A stretch of DNA of 56,679 bases from Actinomycetes bacterium (GTDB lineage Bacteria > Actinomycetota > UBA4738 > HRBIN12): assembly GCA_025351565.1 (NCBI GenBank), contig JANXVR010000072.1, positions 1-56,679 of the forward strand, in the 5' to 3' direction. Shown one piece after another: positions 32,007-41,039 of the stretch. The translations under genes and the position numbers were made by a program. A model generated the notes under the pieces. That model was not told where the DNA came from. It made no database searches and was given only the letters and a program-made list of their open reading frames with translations. How positions within the stretch are numbered: the stretch's first letter is position 1; every line of letters begins with the position of its first letter.

Positions 32007-33055
32007 CGGGCGAGCACCCCAACCCATAACCCTCCAACGAGCGACACGGCCCCCGCCCCGACGAGGATAGCCAGGAGCGTCCGGCGGGAGAACGTCCCGG
32101 CGTAGAGCGAGATCAACTTCAGGTCCACCATCGGTCCAAACACGAGGAAGGCGAGCTGGGGCCCGGGCCCGAACTGGGTGAAGGAGGCCGCGATGAACGC
32201 ATCAGATTCTGAGCATAGCGAGAGTATGAGGGCCAGCGCCATCATGGCTAGTACGTCTACGACCGGAAGCCCGCCGACCTTTGACGTCCATGACTGCGGC
32301 AGGAACGTCTGAACAGCCGCCGCCGCCGCCGCGCCGATCAGTAGGAACCGTCCCATGAACAGGAAGTCATTGCCCAGGTGGAGGAAGAACATTCGCCATC
32401 TGGCCTCAGGCCTGCCGAGCTCGATCGGTTCGGCCGGCACTGGGATGGTGCGCCGGAGAAGGTTCTCGCTCCTGGCTCCGCCTAAGGCCCACCCCACCAC
32501 CACGGCGGCGATGAACCCCAGGATGAAGCGGCCCGGGACCATCACCCAGAGCGTTGACCTTCCTCTATAGGCCACGAATGTGGATGCGATGACGACAGGG
32601 TTGAGGACAGGGGCCGCGAGCATGAACGTGATGGCTGCTGATGGGCTGAGTCCTTTGGAGATCAGGCGTCTGGCGACCGGTACAGATCCACATTCGCAGA
32701 GGGGGAACGCCACCCCGGCAAGCGCGGCGCAGGGCAGTTGTGCCCACTTCGGCAGGTCGGCGAGCCTCTCCAGCTTCGATGGCGAGACGAAGACCTCGAT
32801 CACTGCCCCCGCGAGGGCTCCTACCAGTACGAACGGCAACGCCTGCACGACGAGGGCGCTGAAGATGATGATGGCTGCCTGCAACCACGCGACCCGTTCG
32901 GGTGCGAATACGCGGAGCAGACCGATCACCGCGATCAGTCCGACCATGGTGAGGAAGAGGAATGACCGAGTGGCTGTGCTTCCTGACGGTCGCCCGTCAT
33001 GAGCGTGGCCAGCCGGCTCGATCGTCAGGGGATCGGCTGACACCGTGGGTCTCAC
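32003..33055 (-). CDS. YraQ-like permease (DUF318)
   Basis: A 350-residue membrane protein with about 8-10 helices. The family signature is LCECGSVPVARRLISKG, with AAPVLNPVVIASTFVAY and LILSLCSESDAFIAASF as further conserved polar motifs. The family transports unidentified substrates; related ArsP proteins export organoarsenicals, and members are associated with metal or thiol compounds. GTG at 33055 overlaps the tlpA stop (GTGA), so the three genes tlpA-permease-partner form one operon. The longer upstream frame is a shadow of tlpA. Confidence 0.87.
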   Translation of the reverse strand: MRPTVSADPLTIEPAGHAHDGRPSGSTATRSFLFLTMVGLIAVIGLLRVFAPERVAWLQAAIIIFSALVVQALPFVLVGALAGAVIEVFVSPSKLERLADLPKWAQLPCAALAGVAFPLCECGSVPVARRLISKGLSPSAAITFMLAAPVLNPVVIASTFVAYRGRSTLWVMVPGRFILGFIAAVVVGWALGGARSENLLRRTIPVPAEPIELGRPEARWRMFFLHLGNDFLFMGRFLLIGAAAAAAVQTFLPQSWTSKVGGLPVVDVLAMMALALILSLCSESDAFIAASFTQFGPGPQLAFLVFGPMVDLKLISLYAGTFSRRTLLAILVGAGAVSLVGGLWVGVLAR

Positions 33056-33726
33056 GCGCCGGCCTGAGCGATGTTGTTTCCTACCACCGCGTCGAGAGCC
33101 TGGCCGAGCGTCTGAGGATCGAGGTAGCCCATGAATCGATACAAGGGATCTCCATCGGGGCCGATCACGACCGTCGTAGGCAGGCCAACAAGACGGTACC
33201 GGTCGGCGATCACGCCCGAAGGATCGAACGCGCTTGGGTAGGTCACTCCGTACTTGGACTGGAACGCCAGAGCGCTCGGACGGCTGTCCTTCTCGTCGAT
33301 GCCGATGAAACGTACGTTCTGGGACAGATATGCCTTCGAGACGGCCGCGAGCCCAGGAGCCTCGCGGACGCATGGTTCGCACCAGCTGGCCCAGAAATTC
33401 AACACGACGACATGGCCCCTAAGCTGAGAAGGAGACACGTGTCCCGAACCTTGTAGGTCCGGCAGTGTGAAGTCTGGCATCATCCCATTGATCACTCTCG
33501 CCTGGCCCACCACGTCGGTATTCGATCCAGCAGTGATGTTAGTCCCGTGAGCGTCTAACTGAAGCCAAGCCAGCATGCCGAGGCTTCCTAGCGCCACAAG
33601 CAACGCAAGGAGAGCCAGCACGCGCCTCCACCGTGAAGGCCCGTTTGGCGCAGTTTGAGGGTTCGGGAGAGTGGCGAACGGCTCGTCTCTGTTGCTATGT
33701 CGGCGAGGCCCTCGCTGCTCCGGCAT
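33052..33726 (-). CDS. Membrane-anchored TlpA/thioredoxin-like oxidoreductase
   Basis: A 224-residue protein with one N-terminal helix (about 34-55) and an extracytoplasmic thioredoxin domain: PDFTLPDLQGSGHVSPSQLR, NFWASWCEPCVREAPGL (active site WCEPC) and GLPTTVVIGPDGDPLYRFMG. It reduces or shuffles disulfides outside the membrane, for example in cytochrome c or copper-protein assembly. First gene of the permease operon; the dyad at 33738-33752 lies just upstream. Confidence 0.88.
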   Translation of the reverse strand: MPEQRGPRRHSNRDEPFATLPNPQTAPNGPSRWRRVLALLALLVALGSLGMLAWLQLDAHGTNITAGSNTDVVGQARVINGMMPDFTLPDLQGSGHVSPSQLRGHVVVLNFWASWCEPCVREAPGLAAVSKAYLSQNVRFIGIDEKDSRPSALAFQSKYGVTYPSAFDPSGVIADRYRLVGLPTTVVIGPDGDPLYRFMGYLDPQTLGQALDAVVGNNIAQAGA

Positions 33727-33737
33727 GGACCCAAAGT

Positions 33738-33752
33738 ACTACATGTCGTAGT
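33738..33752. promoter_or_regulatory. Candidate BlaI-type operator between tlpA and the Lgt-like gene
   Basis: ACTAC-N5-GTAGT, an exact 5+5 dyad in the 77-nt gap between divergent genes. It includes the GTCGTAGT half-site found before the cupredoxin gene and resembles the TACTACA...TGTAGTA operators of MecI/BlaI proteins. Confidence 0.45.
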
Positions 33753-33803
33753 GACCAGGTAAGCTGCGTTATCCACTACAGCCCATAGCAATGAAGCAGG
33801 AGT

Positions 33804-35012
33804 ATGCGCACCCGACCCCACGCCCGCGAGCGTCAACCAGAAAAGGCCCGGAGACGAGTTCGTGGTTCGATGACTTCCGTGGGCGCCGGATCAAAGGCGC
33901 AGCCGTTGCGAGTGGAGACCATAGGGTGTGAGGCCGCGTCCGATCTCATGCCGCAGGCGCTCGGGTTGACGTACTGGTTCGATGTTGGCTCGGTCGGCGA
34001 GCCGTATGAGGTAGATATCCGATTCACCGGGCGTCGTCTTGGTGTCAGAGGGAAGCCAGGTCCACGCGATTCCTTCAGCGTGGTCGAGTCGATCGATCAC
34101 GTTCTGCCGGGCAGCGGACCCATCGCGATCACGACACGCGTGCACGACATCGGGCCGGGCACGTGGCAGGTCACGGCCGCGCCTTCAACCAGTGCGCGCC
34201 GAGCGGCGTTGAAGCCACGCAGCCTTTCGGCCGAGCGCCGTCACCTTCCCAAGGGCTCGGCGTCGGGGACGACCATCTACGCGCCTATCGCCGGGGTGTC
34301 CGCCCCTGGCGCCTACCGAGGGGTGTGGCCCGTCCTGGTCAGTCTCGGCGCGGCGATCGCTTTGGGCACACAGACGGCCCTCGCCACGCGCGCCCGCCTT
34401 CCAGTGGGGTCGATATTGGCGGTTTCGCTCATTGCCTGCGTGGTCGGGCTGATCGGCGCTAAGGCCTACTACACGGCTGGACACCTAATCACTGGCGAGC
34501 ACCAAGGGCTTAGGAGTCTCCTTATCGGTGGCATGTGTATCCAGGGATTCGTGCTCGGCGCGATCAGCACCCTCATCGTCGGGGCGCGGGCGTCGGGTAT
34601 AGCCGTGGGTCAGGTGTTGGATGTCACCGCTCCGGGTCTGCTGTTCGCCATGACGATCGGGCGGTTCGGGTGCTTCTTCGGTGGCTGCTGTGCTGGAAGA
34701 CCCACGTCATCCCGGCGTGGTCTCTGGTCTTCCGATAGGAGGCTTGGGGTCCGCCGCATACCGTCCCAACTCTACGAGTCGGCAGTCGCGCTGCTTATCG
34801 GGTTGGCGGCACTGCTCGTGTTGCTGACGACGACGCATATTCGGCCCGGGGTCGTCTTCATCGGGGCGATCGCTGCCTACACCTTCGGTCGTCAGTTGGT
34901 CTTTCCCCTACGCGCGAATCCCAGCCACACTCGATACGGGCGGGTCGCCGTGCTCGTCCTAGCCGCAGGCGCCCTCGTCCTCGACCTGCTTTTCGTGGCC
35001 TTTGCGAAGTAG
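33804..35012 (+). CDS. Lgt-like membrane protein with extra N-terminal domain
   Basis: About 402 residues. Residues 1-150 form a soluble beta-rich region of unknown kind; seven membrane helices follow with the Lgt-family stretches GGMCIQGFVLGA, IGRFGCFFGGCCAGRPT and PSQLYESAVALLI. Canonical prolipoprotein diacylglyceryl transferase has GRIGNFxNGE and a His in SFHGG; here these are GRFGCFxxGCC and CIQG, so the catalytic histidine and the NGE residues are not recognisable. It is probably a paralogue with a different lipid-linked role. The start is ATG at 33804 (AGGAG very close) or 33870. Divergent from tlpA. Confidence 0.8.
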   Translation: MRTRPHARERQPEKARRRVRGSMTSVGAGSKAQPLRVETIGCEAASDLMPQALGLTYWFDVGSVGEPYEVDIRFTGRRLGVRGKPGPRDSFSVVESIDHVLPGSGPIAITTRVHDIGPGTWQVTAAPSTSARRAALKPRSLSAERRHLPKGSASGTTIYAPIAGVSAPGAYRGVWPVLVSLGAAIALGTQTALATRARLPVGSILAVSLIACVVGLIGAKAYYTAGHLITGEHQGLRSLLIGGMCIQGFVLGAISTLIVGARASGIAVGQVLDVTAPGLLFAMTIGRFGCFFGGCCAGRPTSSRRGLWSSDRRLGVRRIPSQLYESAVALLIGLAALLVLLTTTHIRPGVVFIGAIAAYTFGRQLVFPLRANPSHTRYGRVAVLVLAAGALVLDLLFVAFAK

Positions 35013-35020
35013 ATGCTCTT

Positions 35021-35740
35021 TCATACTGGAGGCCACCGATGCTGAGCGAACCAACGAACGAGGGGTGAGAAGAGGGTGAGCCATTGTCCCGTGATCATGA
35101 GCACACCCATAAGGATCAAGACCGCTCCGCCCGTGCGTTCGACCGCTCGGGAGTGGCGTCGGAGCCATCCGGAGGCTCGTGATGCTCGAGCGAACCCCAA
35201 AGCCAGAAGCAGGAACGGGATACCTAGTCCCAGCGAGTAGGCGAACAGCAGCGATGCACCGCGCCACACGGTTTGCGTTGCTGCTGCGGCGGTCAGGATC
35301 CCGGCGAGGACGGGTCCGATGCACGGCGTCCATCCGATCGCGAACGCCACACCGAGTGGCATCGCCCCGGCCGGGCCTCGCCGGATCCGGTGCAGGTCGA
35401 GTCGAACCTCCCTGTTCAGCACGGGGATCCGCAGGATCCCCATCGTCGTTGCGCCCATGGCGATCACGAAGAGCCCTGCCACCTTGACCAAAACCTGCCG
35501 GTGCGCGAGCAACGTTGATCCAAGGACCGATGCGCTCGCGCCCATGACAGTGAACACCATGGCGAATCCGGTAACGAATAGCACCGCCGACATGACGATG
35601 CGACCTCGCACCGCCACGTTTGCACTGTCCTCGCCCGCCACGCCCGACACGTAGGAGATATAGCCGGGCATCAGAGGAAGACAACAAGGTGATGCGAACG
35701 AGATGACGCCGGCGACCAGGGCGAGGGCGTAGCCCCCCAT
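35021..35740 (-). CDS. ccdA: CcdA-type thiol:disulfide membrane protein
   Basis: A 239-residue protein with six helices. The first conserved cysteine lies in SFASPCCLPLMPGYISYVSG and the second in AFAIGWTPCIGPVLAGIL. CcdA carries electrons from cytoplasmic thioredoxin to extracytoplasmic CcmG/TlpA proteins. It is the last gene of the ccm operon, 2 nt after ccmI. Confidence 0.93.
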   Translation of the reverse strand: MGGYALALVAGVISFASPCCLPLMPGYISYVSGVAGEDSANVAVRGRIVMSAVLFVTGFAMVFTVMGASASVLGSTLLAHRQVLVKVAGLFVIAMGATTMGILRIPVLNREVRLDLHRIRRGPAGAMPLGVAFAIGWTPCIGPVLAGILTAAAATQTVWRGASLLFAYSLGLGIPFLLLALGFARASRASGWLRRHSRAVERTGGAVLILMGVLMITGQWLTLFSPLVRWFAQHRWPPV

Positions 35741-35741
35741 C

Positions 35742-36638
35742 TCAGTGAGCTCCCGGGGTTCGTGTCGCAGCGAGGAGTTGCCTGACGAGATCCCGTTCCG
35801 TGCCGAACGGCGCCACCTTCAGGTATTCCTCGAGTGGGGCTCGCGCGGCTCGGTTGCGTCCAAGCCCACGGAGAAGGATGTAGCCCTTGACGTAGAGCGC
35901 CTCGGGGTAGGTCGGGTCGGTGACGAGCGCTCGTTCAACGTGCGCGAGCCCAGACTTGGGCCGGCCGAGGATCGATAGCACCAGTCCGAGTTGCGCGTTC
36001 GCTTCTGGGTTCGCGGGGTCGATGTTGAGCACGGCCACATACTGCTGAACCGCCCCCTTGATGTTCGCGGCGCCCGAGTATGCCTGAGCCAAGGTAAGCC
36101 TCGCTGCGATGTCGTCGGGGTGCGCCGCCACCTGTTGCTCCTTGGCGGTCAATGCATCAGCAGGACTCGGAGAACCCTGGGCCAAGTCCCCCGTGATCGG
36201 TTGTCCGGGGGTGCGAGCCCCCAGCGCCGAGCCGAGCGTAGGCACCGCCCACGCAAGGACGACAGCGATCGAGAGGAGCACGAAGGCTTTCCGAGAGCTC
36301 GAAGCCGCCTGCTGCGCCCCAAGCCCGGGAGCAGGCGAACGGATCTCCTTCACATGTTCCCGGATATCCGAACTGTCTCGCTCGGCGATCCGGTGCAGCA
36401 CGCCGACCGCGCGAGCCTCCGCCTCTGAACGAAGCGTGTGGTAATCGCGGTCAGAGAGCGCGCCGGTCTCTCGTTCGAGTTCGAGTTCGCGTAAGGTCCG
36501 CAAGACCATCCGTCGTTCATCATCCAGTGGATCGGAGAGGCGCTCCATGACGATCGTTCGGGGACGCAGGTACGGCTTGATCGCACCCGCTATCGCGACG
36601 ATGAACAAGAGCGCGGCGGCCACTGTGGGAACGATCAT
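35742..36638 (-). CDS. ccmI: Cytochrome c maturation TPR protein CcmI
   Basis: A 298-residue protein. An N-terminal helix, a short cytosolic loop with RTLRELELERETGALSDRDY typical of CcmI, a second helix near residue 120, then TPR repeats (AARLTLAQAYSGAANIKGAV, NPEANAQLGLVLSILGRPKS). CcmI presents apocytochrome c to CcmF/CcmH. It overlaps ccmH by 4 nt. Confidence 0.9.
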   Translation of the reverse strand: MIVPTVAAALLFIVAIAGAIKPYLRPRTIVMERLSDPLDDERRMVLRTLRELELERETGALSDRDYHTLRSEAEARAVGVLHRIAERDSSDIREHVKEIRSPAPGLGAQQAASSSRKAFVLLSIAVVLAWAVPTLGSALGARTPGQPITGDLAQGSPSPADALTAKEQQVAAHPDDIAARLTLAQAYSGAANIKGAVQQYVAVLNIDPANPEANAQLGLVLSILGRPKSGLAHVERALVTDPTYPEALYVKGYILLRGLGRNRAARAPLEEYLKVAPFGTERDLVRQLLAATRTPGAH

Positions 36639-37129
36639 TCGTCCTCGTCCCGGGGTCCAGTGGCCAGCGCAACGGCGAGCGTACGACGATCCTCGTCACT
36701 GAGGGCGCCCCGATCGCTGCCGTCGCTAGCCTGTTGACTCCTCCAGCTCCGGATCGCCAGGGTCGCGAGCGCCGTCCCCAAGAAGAGGGCGAACAGTGGC
36801 GCCAGCCTCAGATACCGCCCAGGCTCGCCGGGCGGGGAGAGGAGGATCCAGTCTCCGTAGGACTTCACGAATCTCGCCCTGATCTGGTCGGGAGACATCC
36901 CAGCGCGCAGGTCACTTTCGATCGTGCCCCGCATCTGGCCGGCCAAGGGGGAGGGCGAGTCTGCGACGGAGAGGCCTTGGCACACAGGACAGCGCAGGGT
37001 GGCGGCGATGGCGAGCGTGCGGGCTTGGAGCGAGGTCTGGGGGAGGGGGCCGCTCCGGACCACGAGGGCGATGGCGATGAGGGCCGCAACAGCGAGTAGG
37101 ACAAGGGCGGCGGTCCGGATCCCCCGCAT
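36635..37129 (-). CDS. ccmH: Cytochrome c maturation thioreductase CcmH
   Basis: A 164-residue protein with an N-terminal helix, the apocytochrome-reducing motif LRCPVCQGLSVADS (RCPVCQ), QMRGTIESDLRAGMSPDQIR and YGDWILLSPP, all diagnostic for CcmH/CycL, then a C-terminal helix. The ATG at 37129 overlaps the ccmG stop as TGATG. Confidence 0.93.
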   Translation of the reverse strand: MRGIRTAALVLLAVAALIAIALVVRSGPLPQTSLQARTLAIAATLRCPVCQGLSVADSPSPLAGQMRGTIESDLRAGMSPDQIRARFVKSYGDWILLSPPGEPGRYLRLAPLFALFLGTALATLAIRSWRSQQASDGSDRGALSDEDRRTLAVALATGPRDEDE

Positions 37130-37743
37130 CACGGCGTGCCTGCCGGAAGTAGCCGGTTGATGTGGGTGGTCAGGACGTCGAACGACGTGTACCCAACCTG
37201 TTTGAACGACACGACGCCCGTCGGTCCGATGAAGAAGGTCTCCGGTACCCCGTACACGCCGTAGGCTTGGGCAACCCGCCCTCCGGCGTCTGTGACCAAT
37301 GGCCAATCACCCCCGAGCTGCTGCTGGTAGGCCAGCGCGTCACTCGTCTTGTCTTCGAACGAGATCCCTACGAAGGTCACTCCTTGGTCTCGATATCGCT
37401 GCCAGGCAGCCATGAAGTTGGGATGCTCCTCTCGACAAGCGGTGCACCACGAAGCCCAGAAGTTCACCACGACCACCTGACCCCGAAGGTCGCTCAACCT
37501 GATGGTGTCGTTTCCGTCCAAGGTCGGGAGGTCGAAGTTAGGAGCCAGCTTGCCCGCAAGAACCGTCCGGATCAGTTGCGGGTCTCGCCGTAGACCCCAT
37601 CCCAGCAGGAGGGCGACCAAGAGTCCAGCCAGAGCGACACAGACGAGCCTGAAAACCCGCGCCGATCGCCTGTGAGGGCCTGGATGCCCCCCGTCCTGTG
37701 CGGAGTCGGGGCGTTCCTCGATGGGCGTGAGGGGAGTCGTCAA
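37129..37743 (-). CDS. ccmG: CcmG/TlpA-like thiol:disulfide oxidoreductase
   Basis: A 204-residue membrane-anchored thioredoxin-fold protein: helix near residues 30-50, then PNFDLPTLDGNDTIRLSDLR, VVNFWASWCTACREEHPNF (active site CTAC) and YGVYGVPETFFIGPTGVV. It reduces CcmH or apocytochrome cysteines. I chose the TTG at 37743: it overlaps the ccmF stop as TTGA and has GGAGGAAG upstream; longer frames are shadows. Confidence 0.87.
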   Translation of the reverse strand: MTTPLTPIEERPDSAQDGGHPGPHRRSARVFRLVCVALAGLLVALLLGWGLRRDPQLIRTVLAGKLAPNFDLPTLDGNDTIRLSDLRGQVVVVNFWASWCTACREEHPNFMAAWQRYRDQGVTFVGISFEDKTSDALAYQQQLGGDWPLVTDAGGRVAQAYGVYGVPETFFIGPTGVVSFKQVGYTSFDVLTTHINRLLPAGTP

Positions 37744-39743
37744 CTTACGGACACTTCCTCCAGGATCGAAGGTGTGTTCTCGCGATGAACCCGGCGACCG
37801 GGCTGTCGCCGCGGCCACCCGGCGATGGCACCGCCGGCAAGCATCACTAACGCGCCGATCCAGAGCCACGTGACACCCGGATCGGCATAGAGCCGGAGGT
37901 ATACCGTTTCCCCTCCCGGCTGCAGGGACATCAGGGATACATAGGTGTCCTGCACGACGCCGACACGGATCGACGGCGAACCGATCGGTTGGCTCACGCT
38001 GGGATAGAGGTTCATCGACGGGTGCATCTGTACCGGCGGAGCTCCCCCGCGCGAGACGGAGATGTCGGCGACGAAGACGCTTCGTTGCGGCTGTTCGATC
38101 TTGCGCAGGCCATCGAACCGAACCGCGTAGGGCCCGGCCTGGGTCTCCTGTCCTTTGGTGAGCTTCACGTCCCACACGCTGCTGAAGGACCAAGAGGCCG
38201 TTAAGGCAACCGCCACGAGTGCGACCCCGATATGAACGATGAGACCTCCGTACATCCGTCGGTCACGCGCGATAGCTCCGGTCAAGGCCGAGCGCCGAGT
38301 ACCTCCGAGAGAGCGACGATACGCGGTGACTCCACGTGCGAGCTCGGCCAGGTTCGCGGTCAGTACGAAGGCTGCAAAAGACAGCGCGGCGATGGCTGCC
38401 AAGTTTCGCACGCCAACGGTTGCGAGGATGACGATCAAGGCGGCCGATGCCGCCACGGGCCAGGCCAAGCGGCGGCGTAGGGCCGCCCACGATCCCACTC
38501 GCCACGGCAGGAGCGGCGCTGCGCCGGCCAGCAGCAGCAGAACGAGCGCGATGGGGAGCGTCGACCCCCTGAAGTAGGGGCCACCCACTGAAACCTGACG
38601 TCCCGTGATCGATTCGATCAACAGCGGGTAGATCGTTCCAAGCAACACGACGAATGTCATGGCTAGAAGGACGATGTTGTTCCCGAGGAAGGCACTCTCT
38701 CGCGAAAGCGCCGAGTCGATCCTGCCTTCTTTCCGAAGCAGATCCGCCCGCCACGCGATCAGACCGAAGCCCACGAGCAGCACGACGGTGAGGAACCCGA
38801 GGTAGAGCGGGCCGACGAGCGACGCCGCGAACGAGTGGACGGACGACAGGATGCTTCCCCGCGTGAGGAACGTCGCGAGGGTCGTCAGAGCAAACGTGCC
38901 CACGATGAGGGAAAGGTTCCAAACCTTCAGCATCCCCCGGCGCTCCTGGATGATCACCGAGTGCAGGAACGCCGTAGAAAGGAGCCATGGGAGGAGCGCG
39001 ACATTCTCGACCGGATCCCATGCCCAGAAGCCGCCCCAACCCAGGACTCGGTAGGACCAGAGAGCCCCAAGCACGAGCCCGGTCGTCAGACAGAGCCAAG
39101 CGAGGATCGTCCAGCGCCGCGTGATCCGGATCCATTCGTCGGAGAGGCGCCCGCTCAACAGCGCTGCCATCGCGAACGCGAACGGCACGGTGAAGCCGAT
39201 GAACCCGAGATAGAGGAACGGCGGGTGCACCGCCATCAAAGGGTTGTTCTGGAGCAGCGGCAAGGGTCCGCGGCCGTCGGCGGGCAGCGTTGCGACGCCG
39301 GCGAACGGGGACGTGGGTCCCAGCACGAGGATCAGATAGAACGCTGCGATGAAGAACATCACCGCGAATACCCATGGAAGGATCTCCAATCTCCGCCTAC
39401 GGAACCGCACCGCGACGGCGCTGATATAGCCGGCGAGCACCAGGTTCCAAAGCAAGAGTGAGCCTTCGTCGGCGGACCACAGGGACAGGATCTTGAAGAA
39501 TGTGGGCGTTTCGCGACTGGAGTTCTCGGCGACGTAGCGGATGGAGAAGTCGTTGTGGAGGATGGCGACGAGCATGGCTGCGTTCGCCGCGGCGACGAGG
39601 ACCAGTAGTGAGTACGCAGCGAGCCGGGCGCTCTCGCCCATCACCACGTCCTCCTTACGAGCCGCGAGAACCGATGCGACTGCGCCGTACAAGGCGACTC
39701 CCAGCGCCAGCACCAGTGCGAAGCGTCCAAGGATCGCCGGCAT
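37740..39743 (-). CDS. ccmF: Cytochrome c heme lyase subunit CcmF
   Basis: A 667-residue protein with about 15 helices. It contains the WWD-type heme-handling stretch RVLGWGGFWAWDPVENVALL, FFKILSLWSADEGSLLLW near the N-terminus and TRGSILSSVHSFAAS. CcmF with CcmH attaches heme to CxxCH motifs. It overlaps ccmE by one base (TGATG) and ccmG by 4. Confidence 0.95.
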   Translation of the reverse strand: MPAILGRFALVLALGVALYGAVASVLAARKEDVVMGESARLAAYSLLVLVAAANAAMLVAILHNDFSIRYVAENSSRETPTFFKILSLWSADEGSLLLWNLVLAGYISAVAVRFRRRRLEILPWVFAVMFFIAAFYLILVLGPTSPFAGVATLPADGRGPLPLLQNNPLMAVHPPFLYLGFIGFTVPFAFAMAALLSGRLSDEWIRITRRWTILAWLCLTTGLVLGALWSYRVLGWGGFWAWDPVENVALLPWLLSTAFLHSVIIQERRGMLKVWNLSLIVGTFALTTLATFLTRGSILSSVHSFAASLVGPLYLGFLTVVLLVGFGLIAWRADLLRKEGRIDSALSRESAFLGNNIVLLAMTFVVLLGTIYPLLIESITGRQVSVGGPYFRGSTLPIALVLLLLAGAAPLLPWRVGSWAALRRRLAWPVAASAALIVILATVGVRNLAAIAALSFAAFVLTANLAELARGVTAYRRSLGGTRRSALTGAIARDRRMYGGLIVHIGVALVAVALTASWSFSSVWDVKLTKGQETQAGPYAVRFDGLRKIEQPQRSVFVADISVSRGGAPPVQMHPSMNLYPSVSQPIGSPSIRVGVVQDTYVSLMSLQPGGETVYLRLYADPGVTWLWIGALVMLAGGAIAGWPRRQPGRRVHRENTPSILEEVSVS

Positions 39744-40162
39744 CAGCCCGGTCCCAGATCGGCAACCGTCGGGGTGACGCCCGGTGCGGGAGGTCGGTAA
39801 TCAGCAGAGTGCTTGACGAAGAGCGTGGTCGCGTGAACCACGCCGTCTGTGCCGTACTGGCCTTCTACGATGACCCCGATCCCCTGTCGGAACAGGGGTG
39901 GGATCTCCCCGGTGTCCACTACGGGAACGGTGGTCGTGCCATCGCTCAGCATGAAGCGGACGCCGCCCGGCATGTCGGTCGCGGAGCCGGGGACGACCTG
40001 ACCGCCGACCCGCACCTGCTGACCAGGGGCGCCGGCTCCTCCGCGTAGCAGCTCGGTGGGAGTCAGGAAATAGACGAGGCTGCCGTTTAGGCCTCGAGCG
40101 AGGATCCAGCCGAGCCCTGCAACGATGACGACTAGCGGCAAAGCGATGCGGATCCATCTCAC
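39743..40162 (-). CDS. ccmE: Heme chaperone CcmE
   Basis: A 139-residue protein with one N-terminal helix and an OB-fold domain. The covalent heme-binding motif reads LFVKHSADY: histidine followed four residues later by tyrosine, as in the classic HxxxY (H130/Y134) arrangement. GTG at 40162 overlaps the ccmD stop (GTGA). Confidence 0.92.
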   Translation of the reverse strand: MRWIRIALPLVVIVAGLGWILARGLNGSLVYFLTPTELLRGGAGAPGQQVRVGGQVVPGSATDMPGGVRFMLSDGTTTVPVVDTGEIPPLFRQGIGVIVEGQYGTDGVVHATTLFVKHSADYRPPAPGVTPTVADLGPG

Positions 40163-40299
40163 CGCAGCCGTTCCTTCCTCAGGGCTGCCTTCATCCGGGC
40201 GCGACGCAGCCTTTGATGGAGAGATCTCGCGTACAACGCCGGCGCAAGCACGGCCGCGCCGTAGCCGACCCCAACGAACCACCAGTCACTTGCCGGCAC
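40159..40299 (-). CDS. ccmD: CcmD-like small membrane protein
   Basis: A 46-residue protein: PASDWWFVGVGYGAAVLAPA-LYARSLHQRLRRARMKAAL and a basic tail. One helix followed by a positively charged cytosolic tail is the CcmD pattern; its location between ccmC and ccmE is conserved. GTG at 40299 lies inside the end of ccmC (14-nt overlap). Confidence 0.75.
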   Translation of the reverse strand: MPASDWWFVGVGYGAAVLAPALYARSLHQRLRRARMKAALRKERLR

Positions 40300-41038
40300 G
40301 GACCCGCTCCTCTCCAACGGTGCTCCGGATCGCATCCGTGAGAGGTTCCATCTCCTGGCGCTCTTCGATCCGGGCGACCCGGAGCCGCAGGACCATGAGG
40401 TAGCTGTAGAGAACACTGAAGGCAACAACTCCGAGGAGCAGCGCGGCAAACATCGACCCCGCGATGGTCGGCGCGCCGGGGCGAAGGATCGTAGGGGGCT
40501 GGTGGAGCGAGCGCCACCACACGACCGACAGATGGACGATCGGCACATCGAGGAATCCGACGATCCCGATCACCGCCGCCCATCTCGCACGCCGCTTGGG
40601 CGAGGCGGGGAGTCGTCTGACCGCTAGGTAGCCGAGATAGATCAGGAGCAGGATGGCCGTGGTGGTGAGGCGTGGGTCCCATGTCCACCACGTTCCCCAG
40701 ACCGGCTTCCCCCACAACGAACCCAAGATGATGGTGAGCGCCGTGAAGAGAACGCCGACCTCGGCCGATGCGGCGGCGAGGCGGTCCCATCGGGTCTGTT
40801 TCGTGATGAGGAACGCGACGCTTCCGATGAAGACGACGAGGAACGAGAGATAGGCCAGCCAAGCCGCGGGAACGTGGACGTACATCAGTCGTTGGACCTG
40901 GCCTTGCACGGCGTCGGGCGGAACAAGAGTCAGAGAAACGATGACGCTGGCAGATACGAAGACGATCGACACGATCCCCAGGACGCGCTGTGCGTTCCTG
41001 TTCGACCCGCGGCCCATCAGTCTTCCGATGGATGTCAT
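40286..41038 (-). CDS. ccmC: Heme exporter permease CcmC
   Basis: A 250-residue protein with six helices. It includes RLMYVHVPAAWLAYLSFLVV with a conserved heme histidine, the WWD motif GTWWTWDPRLTTTAILLLIY and a second histidine in VPIVHLSVVWWRSLHQ. CcmC loads heme onto CcmE. Confidence 0.94.
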   Translation of the reverse strand: MTSIGRLMGRGSNRNAQRVLGIVSIVFVSASVIVSLTLVPPDAVQGQVQRLMYVHVPAAWLAYLSFLVVFIGSVAFLITKQTRWDRLAAASAEVGVLFTALTIILGSLWGKPVWGTWWTWDPRLTTTAILLLIYLGYLAVRRLPASPKRRARWAAVIGIVGFLDVPIVHLSVVWWRSLHQPPTILRPGAPTIAGSMFAALLLGVVAFSVLYSYLMVLRLRVARIEERQEMEPLTDAIRSTVGEERVRAGK

Positions 41039-41039
41039 G

